DNA from: Salvelinus alpinus
Taxonomy: Eukaryota > Chordata > Actinopteri > Salmoniformes > Salmonidae
Assembly (NCBI RefSeq): GCF_045679555.1
Contig: NC_092115.1
Span: forward strand, 35,348,728-35,412,727
Length of the DNA stretch: 64,000 nucleotides
Direction of reading: 5' to 3'
Numbering within the stretch: position 1 is the first letter of the stretch; each line of letters begins with the position of its first letter. Shown one piece after another: positions 32,271 through 45,375 of this stretch. The translations under genes and the position numbers were made by a program. Below the pieces are notes generated by a model. It ran no database searches. It was not told the origin of the DNA and saw nothing but the letters and a program-made list of their open reading frames with translations.

Positions 32271-33343
32271 CATGCCTCCCTCAATGTGTTGCAATGGACT
32301 TGCTACAATGTTTAGTCACAAAATATAAGGAGGTTTGTTTGGATATTTGTTTTTTATACTTCAAGCCATATTTTTGCTTGTTACCTACACTTAAACGATC
32401 GCTTTATTCTTGGAAGGCATGTCTCTCTTGAATACCAGTGTTGGTACGCTGTAGCAGGTAACCAGGCAAACAGACACATTCTCAGAATGACTTACCTCCA
32501 TTTCATCTATACCCATTGTTCCCAGGATTGAAGTGGGCCAGAGGAGAGAATGTGATGTTGTTCTAGTCAATATCTCCCAAGAATTGGCTGTGGAGGGAGG
32601 TGAGGTCAATGATTTATTAGCCTATAGCAACCCTGGGTGTCCTCAGCCTCACACAGGTGCCGGAGATATAGAAACACATATGCTTGTTGACGTTCTCAGA
32701 CATTTTAGCCTCACAATTCACTGGTCAAAAGGGGTTTGTTTCCTATAAATTGCTCCTTTGTAAAATATCTATCATTTACACTTCAAGCAGATCACTAGAT
32801 TAGTGCCTAACCTTCATTTTTTTAATACTGGTCTTTGTAACACGTTCATAAGACAATATTTTGATAAAGATGTATTGCCTGACATTATTTAATTCTAACT
32901 TAAAAATTAAGTGTTATCTTGGCCTTATTATTATCTCATGATGGATAAGAGCTGTTCCAATGTGTTGCGACGAATATGTAATTATCCTAACTATTATCCA
33001 ACTTGTTATGGACAGTGTAAGTCACACGATGATGTCACAGAGTAGCGTTCAAGATAAATGCTGTCATTTTCCTCCTATCCCAATCGTTTCCCATCATTAT
33101 CAGTGCTTGGTATTCTAGGTCCATGCTGGGTTGTTGATGGCTAGTACACACACACGCGCGCGCACAAACACACACACTCATCGTCCCCAGCGCCTATAGC
33201 ATCTTGATGCTCTTTGTGAGTCTGAGCTGTGTGTTCTCTCTTGTTCTGTAAACACTGATCTGAGTGGAGCCAACACCTCTAGGCTATGGACCATGTTCTA
33301 TCAAAACAAATCACACACAATGCCCAATGTTTTTGTAAAGTGG
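32271..33343. other. Non-coding, unassigned
   Basis: No gene. A short CA/CG dinucleotide patch lies at 33148-33178. Confidence 0.45.
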
Positions 33344-33408
33344 GGAGGGATAGGAGGGGGTGAGGTAGGAGGGAAGGGGGTGAGGTAGGAGGGGAGGGGG
33401 GGGTGTCA
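33344..33408 (+). repeat. G-rich GGGGTGAGGTAGGAGG tract
   Basis: Repeated runs of 3-8 G separated by short A/T-containing loops, including two copies of GGGGGTGAGGTAGGAGGG. It fits a G-quadruplex-forming pattern on the plus strand. Function unknown. Confidence 0.7.
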
Positions 33409-35020
33409 AACAAGAGTCCTGGGTAGTGGGATCAGTGTATGAAGGAATATGAATTTAAGTACAAAAATGTATTGTTTTAGGGAAATGTCAATTCAGTTGT
33501 TATTGTGTTCAATCCAGGAAATAGATTTAAATGTATCGCATATTGCCTATGAGGATCTTTTTTAAATGATAATTTACACAAAATGTTTTCCTGACACATT
33601 TGCAGTTACATGTAACACAGTGCTTCAAGTCTACTTTTTCTAAGTGCTTAGTTTGCTTGGTATTTCTGTTATGGCTACAGTATTTACAATAAGACATATA
33701 CAGAGACCCCAATCCAAATCTTGTGAAATCAACAGAGAACAGCTTTGTCCTTCTGAAGGAACAACGTGCTATATAGACACTACGTGGAAGTGAGACCGGT
33801 AATGGCCTGATCCAGTAGCTACTCCCATCTCCCATGTCTTTCTTGTCACCTTTTGTTGAGCTAGAGTGGTACAGGCACCAAGTCACAATGTTACAGTAAA
33901 TGATACGTGCTGGAGATCATCCTGATATGACCTCATTTTGTAGAATCATCCAGGTTTTTTTAGGTCATGGGAATGCCCCCCTCAAAGACAAACTCACCAC
34001 GGAAACTCAACCATGGAAACGAAGGGCCAGAGCCACTACTACGCAGATGTCATTTTGACATGGAATTACGAGAGAAAGAGTATCGGGAAGGACGGTGAAT
34101 TTATAAACGAATCAGTTACGGTGAAGTAGAAGGGAGGTGACACATTGCTTTTCAGTCAGACCTGGAGTCATTTCATGTCTTTTCTTGCTGTAGTATAGTT
34201 AGGTGTAATATTCCCACCATGAGCAAACATTTCCGGACAAACAGAGGGAGCTGTGGGCACTATGGCTCTGCCTGGTACAGCACACTGAGGACGGAGACAC
34301 AGGCACAAAGGAAGGCGCATGATTGGTCTGTTTGATGGAGATCTGATAAAAAAATATATAATTGGAGCATGTAGAATTCACATGTTGACTGTTTTCAGTC
34401 AAACAAAGACTCTGTCACGCCATAAACTAAACTGACCTAGCACCTCAATGTTTTCATTGTCTGGGCAACTGGAGTGAAGTGATAATGTGACAGGAACTCT
34501 GCAGTCAAGTGCACAGTTGGAATGAGTGTGCTTTATTTTAATGTGTGTGGAAGAGTAGTGTGCGTGCACGTGTCTGTGTGTCTGTATGTACACATGTGCA
34601 AGTATAGCTGTTTGAGGTGCCTGAGACAAGGTCATACGGTCATGGAAGGACAAGGGAAACCGTTGCCACATGATGGTGGCCATGTTTGGTTGGTTGAGCT
34701 CTGCAGTCTTTTCAGTAACAAGATGTTATCAGGTCTGCCGGGCCCCTTGTTTGTTCTACACACTCAAACAGCCTCACACACATTTGAATACATTTTCCAG
34801 TGGAAAGAAACTGTCTATAGAGAAGGTCAAGGCCCTAGCTTAGCGTTGTGCATTTCAACAGAATAGTGAAAGAGGACAAGACCTTTTGAGTTATGTAATT
34901 TGTTACAATCGGATTGGTGTTTCTAAAATGTCACAAAAGTGTTGGATTGACTCAGCAACTCACAACTCCAAGGACCAATTTGGGGCTAGTGTTCAGTTCT
35001 GCACAGTCAAAATGAGCTAT
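33409..35020. other. Non-coding, unassigned
   Basis: No supported gene or repeat. ORFs here (for example 33886-33527 on the minus strand) have no recognisable domain and no splice context. Confidence 0.4.
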
Positions 35021-35585
35021 GGTACTACCAGGGTTGCGTAGGTTACTTTCTAAATGTAATCCATTACAGTCACAAGTTACCTGTCCAAAATTGTAATCAG
35101 TAACGTAACTTTGGGATTACCCAAACTCAGTAACGTAATCTGATTACATTCAGTTACTTTTAGATGACTTTCCCCTTAAGAGGCATTAGAAGAAGAGAAA
35201 AATGTGTACGTTACCATTTGAACGACATCTATTGCAGGATAAATCAATGTTAAAGTTTACATAGCTGGCCATATGGACGTTAAATTGAACGACTCAATGC
35301 CATATGCTGCATTTGCTATTGACCTATTGTTTACCTTTTTCTTGGCGAAATTATCTTAATAATATGCAGCCATTTAAAGGGCAAATCCACAGATGAAACA
35401 ATAACAAAACAGTTGCCACGCCTCTGTTTTGGTAAAAAACTGAGGGATGGGCCTGGAGAAATGTAACCACTCTCAGATTAATAGACAGAGCTATGGATGC
35501 AAGGACTGACCATCCATGATATCAAAATAATTGTTTTAACCATGTTATGAGGCTATACAGTGTTTGTTTACATTTACAAGATTAT

Positions 35586-35915
35586 TGTCACACCCTGACC
35601 TTAGAGAGCCTTTTATTTCTCTATTTGGTTAGGTCGGGTGTGATTTGGGTGGGCAATCTATGTGTTCTATTTCTTTGTTGGCCGGGTATGGTTCCCAATC
35701 AGAGGCAGCTGTCTATCGTTGTCTCTGATTGGGGATCATACTTAGGCAGCCTGTTTTCCACCTTAGTTTATGGGATCTTGTTTTTGCACAGTTACTAGGT
35801 AGCCTGCAGAACGTTACGTTCGTTTATCTTTTTTTTTTTTTTTGGTGTTCATCATAAAGAAAGATGTACACTTACCACGCTGCGCCTTGGTCTCCTTCTA
35901 TCAACGAGCGTAACA
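35586..35915 (+). mobile_element. Solo LTR
   Basis: 330 bp beginning TGTCACACCCTGACCTTAGA and ending GAGCGTAACA (TG..CA). It has an internal inverted repeat (GGTATGGTTCCCAATCAGAG / CTCTGATTGGGGATCATAC). Flanks ATTAT and TTTAT agree at 4 of 5 positions. There is no internal coding region nearby, so it is a recombination remnant. Confidence 0.7.
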
Positions 35916-35997
35916 TTTATATTTTGGGTTCTCATGGACGTATGACAGTTGAACTAAGCTCATGAGGCATTTATAAGTTAAATTCTTCAGGAATCAT

Positions 35998-36003
<6 letters not shown>

Positions 36004-36057
<54 letters not shown>
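36004..36057. repeat. (AT)n microsatellite
   Basis: About 27 uninterrupted AT units inside the hAT-like element. Confidence 0.95.
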
Positions 36058-36062
<5 letters not shown>

Positions 36063-36910
36063 ACGAGTCCATTTGAGTCTATCAAAAGTGTGCAAGTTTG
36101 ACCATGTGTCCATTAGGCCTATGTATTATTTATTATCACCATGAATTATATTGAGCAATAAATGCCCACTTTTATTCCTTAGGCTGGGATCCGCACTATG
36201 CAGCTGATGCAAGAGCGCATTTTTCACTGGCTGTCCACTGGTTTCAAAAACAATGATTGATAGGCAGCTTAAACTTTTTGAATTCAACCATTATTGGGTT
36301 CAAATACACATTTAGATTTGTGATCAGCCATCCACAACAACCAAAATCCGTAAGGCGCAAATAGCTAAATGAGAGAGCAGCAGTGTGATTCACATCAATG
36401 CCCTATGTAGATATCAATTATAAGTGATATCCGTATCACCGTAGACCACACCACTGCTGTCATCCTTACCTCCAAGCGTTTATTCAAGTTGGATAATCTT
36501 TGGATGCCGACAGCAGCCGCGCCATTGGAAGAAATAGCTTGGACTGTAGCCTACAAAAGCCTATTCCTGCTCTTTTCCCGCGATCCATCAAACCCATTTG
36601 GTGTGTCGTCATAGTGGACTCTGACTTGTGGTCAGACTCGTTCAGGTGGAACAAACTTACACTTGCACCTTTTTTCAATGCTGATTTGAATGTCATTGAG
36701 AAAACAGAAGTGTCAAAGATTTTTTTCCGCAAACATCCTTTCTGAATTTAAAAGTAATCCTCAAAATAATCATCTAGTTTTTCAAAAGTATCTGTAATCT
36801 GATTACAGTATTTTTGCTGGTAATGTAATGGATTACAGTTACCGGTTTTTGTAATCCCTTACATGTAGCAGATTACATGTAATCCGTTACTCCCCAACAC
36901 TGGGTACTAC

Positions 36911-38457
36911 AGAGTTTTACTCTTTCAGGCTTTGAGATTCTAAGATATTTACCTAGCTATTTCAATTGCAAAAACAAGTCTCCGAGGTCCACCTAATGTC
37001 CCGTGAACAGACTACGTAAACATAAATGGAACCATAGATCTGTCATGATACAACGGAGCGTGAGAAAATGAGCAGCATTAGTTCCGTGCTTTGGACATTT
37101 CACAATTTTGCATCTTTAGAATTTCGGAAGGGGAGGTGACATTTGACCCATAGACTTGCCCATAACTTGGAAAGAGAGAGGTTGGAGCTCTTCATTCCGC
37201 TTCCGCTTCTGATCCTCGTTCTATCTCTTCTCTTAACACATATGGACCCAGAACTTAATAGAGCACCTGACCAATTATGCAAGACTTTAGTTCTGAGTTA
37301 ACCTAGATGAATATCCACCTAACTTAGGTACAGTACAGGTATGTACACTTCTTGCCCTACAAATATGAACAAAAGACAAGCGGGTAGTACATTAATCTAC
37401 CAAGACTGAGGTTTTACTCCCCTCTCATACAGTATCTCCCTAATAAGCAGTAGAGCCGCTAGGTATAATACAATGCCCAGGCATTGAGACCAGCTGAGAG
37501 GCCTGTGTATGCTAAGGTCTGGACCTTCAGCTGCTCCTCTCCTCTTTCCCTATGTCTGTCTGCCTCTGTCTGTTGCCCTATCCTCTCCCCCCCCTCCCCC
37601 TCCCCAATACAGCCCCCAATCCCCCCAACTACTATCCCCACCCCTACACCTCTGCTTTTTACGATCTAATGACGTCACCTCTGCCAAGGCTGCTCTTTTT
37701 CTCTGGTGCGCCGAACATCTAAACAGCTGATTCAGGGAAAGTCACAGGGTGTTCTGGAAACCTGACCTTCTGCTAAGACAAAACACAGAGAGGAGCTGGC
37801 TCTAGCTGGCGAGCTAACAGGATGGAGGTGACGGGGATGTTAACGTGGAAACAATAACATGGCCTTGCTCGGGTTTGGAAAACCAAACCTCATCTATTAG
37901 CTGTACTTTCAGAGACCCAATACAGGGGTGTTCATTTGAAGGCCATATCTAGTCTAAACCATTAGTAATGTTTAGGTAATTAGTGAAAATTACCATTTTG
38001 TGGTAATTCATGTTTTCTAAAATTAAGTGCTACCATATCATCTTTGTACAAGATAGCAACATAACAGAGTTGTGGGCTAGAGCAGTGCACTCCGCCATTG
38101 TAATCTTTCCTCACAATTACAGTGCTTAAGTTCTTATTACCCTCAATCGGTGCTAGTGTTGAATCGGTGCTAGTGTTGAACACCTCAGGCTTATCTGGTT
38201 AGGTTGTCTAATGGCTTTTTAAACACTTGAGTCAGATGTGTGATGGATGGATTGAAGGCTTATCTGGGACCCGTCCTTGGAGGAGCATCCCAGGAGAAGC
38301 TCTCTGACATGAGGTTGTGAGGGGCTGGATGACCATGGACCCCCACAGACCCCCACCACTGGAGCTAGCCCTTCCACACTGACTGGGCTAAGGTAGAGAG
38401 GGGTACCAAGAGAAAGAGAGAAAGGTAGAGCTAGAGGAATCCCAACTATATCAGGGG
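36911..38457. other. Non-coding; C-rich patch
   Basis: No gene. A C-rich stretch at 37585-37655 creates proline-rich spurious ORFs on the plus strand. Confidence 0.45.
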
Positions 38458-38465
38458 CCGGGATG

Positions 38466-38565
38466 CAGTGGCGGATTTAGGTATAGGTGACATGGGCAGC
38501 TGCCAGGGGCGGGGGCTGAAGGGAGGGGGGCACCCAGGGAGCCATACAAGCTAGAACCGCCACTG
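38466..38565. mobile_element. 100-bp hAT-like MITE
   Basis: CAGTGGCGGATTTAGG at the left, and GAACCGCCACTG at the right, give inverted CAGTGGCGG ends. Flanking 8-mers CCGGGATG and CCGGTATT match at 6 of 8. Confidence 0.6.
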
Positions 38566-38973
38566 CCGGTATTCCACCATTCAGACCGCGCTCCCCGATA
38601 AATTCCCAATGCGACAAATCTGTGCATGCAACTTGAAATTACTATCTATCATTGTAAATCTCCCATCTACACAAATGCATGATTGATGTGAACATTATGT
38701 GCATGTTGTATTGACCCAATTTGGCCCTCAGTAACCTCACCATGTCAAGTATTGTAAATGACAAGGCCTACTAGATTTACTTATGTGTGTCATGCCATGT
38801 CCCTCCACCAGCTACACGGGAAAATGAACCCCTTATTTGTTTATGAGATAGGTAAGAAAGAGGTACACTGTCAGAATGAGAGGAGATGCAAATGTATTGA
38901 GTTAGGCTCTAGACTGGGGTGACCCAAGAAATGCTGGTTTAGAAAGAAGTCATGGACAATGGTTTGGCCTTCA

Positions 38974-39042
38974 AATCAAATTTGATTTGTCACATGCGCG
39001 TGTTTAGCAGATGTTATTGTGGGTGTAGCGAAATGCTTGTAA
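38974..39042 (-). mobile_element. LINE 3' tail fragment
   Basis: TCAAATCAAATTTGATTTGT followed by CACATGCGCG and GCGAAATGCTTGT resembles the extreme 3' end of the Rex1-like LINE (compare 29843-29932 reversed). Confidence 0.5.
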
Positions 39043-39848
39043 AGAGACATTAGACAACGAGACATAGAGAATGGTTTGGCGTGGGTTAATTCCAATTTTA
39101 TGACCTCTTTCCTGCTGGTATAAACCGGACAAAATCATAGTTAAGACGTAAACTAAAATGCAACATCGGTGTGTTTCTCCTTTGAGTTATCATGCGTTAC
39201 ATAATCGGGTATACATTTGGAAGTTACTAATACTAATATGGGCATTAGAGGTCCTGATATGGTTGCATAAACAGATACTGAGCCTCATAATCTTGTCTAC
39301 ATTGTATCACATAGAGTAGTTGGTTCCATTCTGTAACTCCTATCTACCCTGTATGTCATTATTATTACACTACAATTAGAAAACAGAGCCAAGGTCAAGA
39401 CACGAGAGGCAACTGAGTCAAAGTCACCCCATATCACCAACCTGTGACGACGTCACTATGATAGACTGATGCGTATGGAGACAATACTAAAGATTGGGTG
39501 TCTCCCTCATTGTCTGATGCAAGGTTTTTATGAGTATGAATTGGAATAGTTATCCATTTTCCAGTACTGAGCCATACTATTCAACTTGCTACTTTTATGT
39601 TAGTGTTTTTTACGAGTTTGCTAAGTGACACCAATCCCCTAGAATCATAAATGCAGCGCTAAAATAATCTAAAACTCTCTTCTATTTCAGTATCATTAGA
39701 TGGAGAGGAATGTAGTTGATCATAGACAGTGGTTCATCACTTGACCCAGCTAGGGTGTAGCTGACTGGCTGTGGCTGTAAAATACTTCCGCGGAAGTTTT
39801 TAGCCAGCATGGCTAGCTAGCTTGCCACCAATCCCATGGCCTCTCCCC

Positions 39849-39850
<2 letters not shown>
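39043..39850. other. Non-coding, unassigned
   Basis: No gene or recognisable repeat. Confidence 0.4.

Positions 39851-39920
<70 letters not shown>
39851..39920 (+). repeat. (CA)n microsatellite
   Basis: About 35 CA units, then CTCACACTCACACTCTCTCT. The His/Thr-rich and Val/Cys-rich ORFs crossing it are artefacts. Confidence 0.95.
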
Positions 39921-39928
<8 letters not shown>

Positions 39929-40421
39929 CACACTCTCTCTCGTAAACGGGCAGGTGAGGGCGTTCCCTTTTGTGGGCGAGCCTTGGAAAGCAGCAAGGAT
40001 GGTTCACACTGTCCAAACGACAAAGGTTGCTTTTACACACCTGCCTTGCCTCGCTTAATCATCTACCACTCCAAACAGCAGACTGACGCTCACCCACCAC
40101 ATCCCATCAGCCACTGGGGCAGCCCCCATGGCAGTTGTCACCAACAGTTTCTCTCTTAAAAATATTATCATACAACTAACCCTAACCACACTGCTAAAGG
40201 TAAACCGAATTCTTACTTTAAATTAACCTTTTACTGCAATGGGCTAAGTCAGGGTCACACAGAATGTTTCTTGATAGTCTTAAACAAATCTACTTTGAAA
40301 CAAAAGTATACACCTCACACACATGGTTATAGGCTTAAAATAATAAATAGAGTTTGAATGTATTCAATCGTAAGTTTGCATCCCAATAGTACATTGTATA
40401 TACATTAAAGAAGAAATGAAA
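39921..40421. other. Non-coding, unassigned
   Basis: No gene or recognisable repeat between the CA tract and the Tc1 element. Confidence 0.4.
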
Positions 40422-40423
40422 TA

Positions 40424-41551
40424 CACTATATATACAAAAGTATGTGGACACCCCTTCAAATGAGTGGATTCGGCTATTTCATCCACACCCGTTGCTGACA
40501 GGTGTATAAAATTGAGCACACAGCCATGCAATCTCCATAGACTAGCATTGGCAGTAGAATGGCCTTACTGAAGAGCTCAGAGCCAGCTTTCCAACAAGTC
40601 AGTTCATACAATTGTGGCCCTGCTAGAGCTGCCCCGGTCAACTGTAAGTGCTGTTATTGTGAAGTGGAAATGTCTAGGAGCAACAACGGCTCCGCCGCGA
40701 AGTGGTAGGCCACACAAGCTCACAGAATGGGACCACTGAGTGCTGAAGGGCATAATGCGTAAAAATTGTCTGTCCTCGGTTGCAACACTCACTACTGAGT
40801 TCCAAACTGCCTCTGGAAGCAATGTCAGCACAATAACTATTTATTGGGAGATTCATGAAATGTGTTTTACAAGCCTAAAATCACTATGCCAAGCGTCGGC
40901 GGAAGTGGTGTAAAGCTCGCCGCCATTGGACTCTGGAGCAGTGGAAACGCGTTCTCTGCAGTGATGAATCACGCTTCACCATCTGGCAGTCTGACGTACA
41001 AATCTTGGTTTGGCGGATGCCAGTAGAACGCTACCTGGCCCAATGCACAGTGCCAACTGTAAAAAAGAATGGTCTGGGGCTTTATTTCATGCTTCGGGCT
41101 AGACCCCTTTGTTCCAGTGAAGGGAAATCTTAACGCTACAGCATACAATGACATTCTAGACGATTCTGCGCTTCCAACTTTGTGGCAACAGTTTGGGGAA
41201 GGCCCTTTCCTGTTTCAGCATGACAATGCCCCTGAGCACAAAGTGAGGTTCATACAGAAATGGTTTGTTGAGATCTGTGTGAAAGAACTTGACTGGCCTG
41301 CACAGAGCCCTGCACTCAACCCCATCAAACACATTTGGGATGAATTGGAACGCTGACTGCGAGCCAGGCCTAATCGCCCAACATCACTGCCCGACCTCAC
41401 TAATGCTCTTGTAGCTGAATGGAAGCAATTCCCCGCAGCAATGTTCCAACATCCAGAAGAGTGGAGGCTGTTATAGCAGCTAAGGGGGACCAACTCCATA
41501 TTAATGAGATGTTCGACGAGCAGGTCTCCACATACTTTTGGTCATGTAGTG
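40424..41551 (+). mobile_element. Complete but decayed Tc1-like transposon (family E)
   Basis: TA at 40422-40423 and 41552-41553. Ends CACTATATATACAAAAGTAT and, reverse complemented, CACTACATGACCAAAAGTAT share the inner AAAAGTATGTGGA. 1,128 bp. The transposase is on the plus strand in several frames. Confidence 0.85.
40560..41480 (+). pseudogene. Tc1 transposase pseudogene (family E)
   Basis: Pieces visible at DNA level: a catalytic segment with SDESRFTIWQS (about 40958-40990), [20 protein letters not shown] (41114-41173), the second Asp in [13 protein letters not shown] (about 41215-41253), and [15 protein letters not shown] (41311-41355), where the usual SPDLNPIEHIW motif has Lys in place of the catalytic Glu. 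A TGA follows ELER at 41356. Frameshifts occur near 41080 and elsewhere. Dead. Confidence 0.75.
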
Positions 41552-41553
41552 TA

Positions 41554-42309
41554 TAACAAACTGTTTGACATAGACATTGTAATCATGTTTGTTAATTATA
41601 TTATAAAAAATGTTATAAGCATTCCACCCATGAGGTCACTGTGTCATTTGACTGCAGGAAATGGCTATGACCTAAGAGCTACCTGTTGTTTTAATGCAGT
41701 TTCACTTTGACTTAACCCTCTATGGGAGCCACTGGCCATGCAGCCATGGGAAGATAGACAGCCAGACAGACAGAGAGACAGACAGAGACAGAGTCTCAGG
41801 CATAAAACTTAACTGCTCTGTGCCTGCCTTCCAGAAAAACAAACATGTGTAAATAGGGCATTTCATTTCTTTTAAGCCCCAAACGCTTCAGACACAGTGA
41901 AGAGATCAATCAAATACAGGAAATTACTTTCACACCCTCCATAATGGGACACAGAGTTTTATTTGACATCCAGAACAAATCACAACGCTTCCTCCCAAAG
42001 TCCAAGTTATGTACAAAGAGCCAGACGACCTATAAACAAACTGTAATAACTGTGAATCTGAATAAGGAAGTGGGATACTATGCTCTCTGTATATGTGTGA
42101 CATGGAAGGTTAGATATATCCATTTTAGGCAATTCATTCTAAACGTTATCACAATGCATTAGATGTCTTTGGGGGTCAGTTAAATAACAACCAATTATCA
42201 GCCATATTCAATATGGCAATTGAAATGAGATTGTATGTATCGCTAAAGCATAACGTGAAAATATGTCGAGAACAATTATTTATTTGTATTGAGTCACGAC
42301 ATTACAATA
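41554..42309. other. Non-coding, unassigned
   Basis: No gene. A short CAGACAGA-rich patch lies at 41757-41792. Confidence 0.45.
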
Positions 42310-42440
42310 TTTTTACATTTCCAAGACGCTCTTATACAAAGTGATTTACAGGAGCAATTAGGGTTAAGTGCATTGCACGTCAACAGATTGTTCACCTAGT
42401 CGGCTAGGGGATTCGACTCAGCGACCTTTCGAGTTAACCA
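42310..42440 (-). mobile_element. tRNA-derived SINE fragment
   Basis: On the minus strand it reads from GAAAGGTCGCTGAGTCGAAT (B-box-like GAGTCGAATCC) through CACTTAACCCTAATTGCTCC to the end GTATAAGAGCGTCTTGGAAA. This is the tRNA-related part and 3' core of a fish SINE. The 5' A-box part is not clear. Confidence 0.6.
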
Positions 42441-43400
42441 TAATTAGCGGACATTAGTGGCGTCGTTTGGATTTAATCAAACCATGACGTTTTCTCCTTT
42501 AATAACAATGAAATAGCATTCTGCTCTGAAATGATCTTCTATTCATAAATTACCTGGAAATATATCCTACTGTATGTGGACCCTCTTGATGGATGCCATG
42601 TGCTATGTTCTATACATAGCTGTGTCATTTCTTTGATTGAATTATCTCACTACCAGCTGAGTCTAAACTCCAAAAATGCTAGAGAAATTGTCCAGTAATT
42701 TCGAGAGTACCTACAACGATAAATCCCATTCCTTTGCTTATCTTTATCTTGTTTTTATCACCCGTTTGTGAGATTAAATGGACACTCAAAATGTAATGAT
42801 AAAATGCTGTATTACATTTATCTAGTGGATAACACAAAAGTGTATCTTATTGTTGTTATTATAATTGTTGTAATAGCGCAATAATAATAATAATAATTTC
42901 AAGGTCTGTATTGTCAAATGTAATATTTACAGGATATCTCAAATGTGATCGCATAGCGGTCTTGGCAACGATATCGGATTGGATAAGATTTGCAAAAAAA
43001 CATTTAATCAAATAAAAACATTAACTGCAACATTTTCGTTCAATTTCCGAGCACATAAAAACATCTCCACTTAATCTAATCAATCTATTGAGACGCAATC
43101 GAAACGGAGGTGAATAATTAAGTAAAGGTCTGAATGCTACAAGGTAGACATTCATTTACAAATCGCTGATTGTTCCCAATTCATCATAAACTCTCACCTT
43201 TGATGACACTATTCTATTACACTACAGACAAAGCAGACTTCCTTTTTGCCTTAAACACCATTCATGAATAGCATAAATTATTAGGTGTTGTGTCTGTATT
43301 AAACCAATCAAACCTGATGTTACGATTTCAGCTGATATTTTTATTACGCCAAATCAATTATAATAATACTTTTATCATCACATGAATAGGCCTATCGAGT
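42441..43400. other. gata6 distal upstream, AT-rich
   Basis: No gene. AT-rich sequence with an (AAT)n run near 42885. It could hold regulatory elements of gata6, but nothing in the sequence proves this. Confidence 0.4.
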
Positions 43401-43618
43401 ATACAAAACATTAGGAACACCTTCCTAATATTGAGTTTGCCCTCAGAACAGCCTCAATTCGTCTGGGTATGGACTCTACAAGGTGTCGAAAACATTCCAC
43501 AGGGATGCTGGCCCATTTTGACTCCAATCCTTCCCACACCTACTACCATACCCCGTTCAAAGAAACTTAAATAGCTTAACCCGCTAAATGGCACACATAC
43601 ACAATCCGTGTCTCAAAA
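43401..43618. mobile_element. Tc1-type element fragment (family F)
   Basis: It begins TATACAAAACATTAGGAACA and CCTTCCTAATATTGAG. Parts match, in inverse orientation, the MITE in the last gata6 intron (50931-51292), for example CTACTACCATACCCCGTTCA and GGCACACATACACAATCC. The right terminal repeat is missing. Confidence 0.7.
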
Positions 43619-45375
43619 TAGGAAACTCTGTCTTTCAATATAACAGAAAACGAGTAGTAGGAGATAATCATTATGAAGTCAGTACGGCAATGACACCTGA
43701 GGGCGATTACGCAATGAAACAGACACCCATTATTGAGATACGACTGAAGATACGGCCATCTTGAAAATCAATAAAGAAATTAATCACAAAACAATAGCAT
43801 TTTATTATCATTACTAGTACTACCACTACTATTATTTTCAAAATATATTATTATATTGTTATTATTATTATTATTATGAATAATTATAACATTAATATTA
43901 TAAGCTAGTCGAGGTAATTCGAATGTAGGCCCATCAAGGCCTAATAATGCCATTACATTATAATAAACCTTAAATTATTCCACAGTGACAGTAAATTATT
44001 CGTTTTCAATTTCCAAATGATATAGACTATTTATTGTTGATTGCAAACAGTCTTCTCCTGGTCTGCCCCTGCCTGAGCCTGTCCGTCCCTGGATAGTGTG
44101 AAGATAGAGGCTGAGACTGAGTGGCGTCCTGCCACTTTACGGGGGGGATTCGTCACAGGTAGGCTAACTATCTGAGAGACACACTTCATGGCATCACAGC
44201 GAAAACACCTCATTCGTTAAGTCGCATTGGAACAGACAGTAAAATGATGTATTCTCGCACCTCCCTGACAACAGCCTGCCTCGGCCCCCAATGTCCAGCC
44301 GAGACAGTAGCGCCTGCTTACTCCATGTTCCACGGTGCATTTGATAGGCTATGTTCTGTCTTTTTCGCTTTGCTCTCAACGATTGATCAAAATAGCCTAG
44401 GCGATAGCTGTTAGTGCTATCCCTTTTACGCACGAGGACACGTCCAATCCATGGCGCGTTAAACCAATAGTCATAGTTCTGATATCTATTTTAGAAGTAT
44501 GCAGTTGCTTACACCTCTCAGAGAACGTTTCTAAAATGCTACCTAGGTTTACCCTTTGCAAAGCAACCAGAAGTGAAAGGAATGCAAAGACCAAATTAAA
44601 AGAAGAATGGCCATTGTTTGAGCCCATTTTACAAGAGGAGTCAAACAGAGGATAGAGCATGTTGCAATGGCTCGTGTCTCTCCTCTCTCTTTCAGTGCAA
44701 CGAAATGGTGACCTATAATTTACCCTGAAACGCGTATCGCCTAACAGTGTTATCCAGACAAAATGTAAATAGAAAGAAATACCAGTTGAATTCTTCCCAG
44801 GTTGACTAACGACGGGACTATTTGTTAACGTCTGGAAGGAGTGCAGAAGACTAGTAAATGAATGGTTTAATTGACAACTCGTCACTTTTGATAATTTCAC
44901 TGAGCCAATGTATATTCCAACTGAAATAATCATCGAGAATGAAGAATGTTAGCCTAGGGACTACTTAATTTGTCTAACGTCTATAATGATAGGCCTACTA
45001 TAATTTTTGAGCCTCTGATAGGTTAATGTTCATCATGATAGTCGTGGTTTGTACATCTAACTAATTTGTACGCAATATCCGTTTAAACCAGGCTTGATGT
45101 CAATTATGAAAAATCCCAATTTTTGCTCTAAATAAAACGCAGTTATTATCATATTTCTTTGAATATCTTAACTATTTTGTGAGTAAACCAATGTGCACTG
45201 CCAAAACAAACTTTTCTCTGTGTATTTATCTGATATATGAATTTCGATTTTATTTCAGCAACAAAAAGTCAATAGCCTACTGTGAAACGTCAAATTGATT
45301 GCCGTTTTTGTCATTTTAGACATGATCAAGTCTCTCAAAGGCTAGCACCCTCAACCAGTTGATATGTTTGTTAAA
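43619..45375. other. gata6 proximal upstream, no repeats recognised
   Basis: No coding feature. I see no transposable element from 43619 through the first coding exon, unlike the rest of the window. This is the natural place for gata6 cis-regulatory sequence. An (ATT)n run lies at 43858-43877. Confidence 0.4.

Larger units (their letters stand above)
35029..36902. mobile_element. hAT-like non-autonomous element, 1.87 kb, perfect target duplication
   Basis: Flanked by identical GGTACTAC (35021-35028 and 36903-36910). The ends are CAGGGTTGCGTAGGTTACTT and, reverse complemented, CAGTGTTGGGGAGTAACGG. The first eight bases differ at one position. Sub-terminal regions are rich in GTAATC/GATTAC words. 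I see no transposase. It hosts a solo LTR at 35586-35915 and an (AT)n run at 36004-36057. Confidence 0.85.

Noticed and set aside
44397..44933. 178-residue minus-strand ORF upstream of gata6
   Set aside because: No recognisable domain, no splice context and no repeat support; likely chance.
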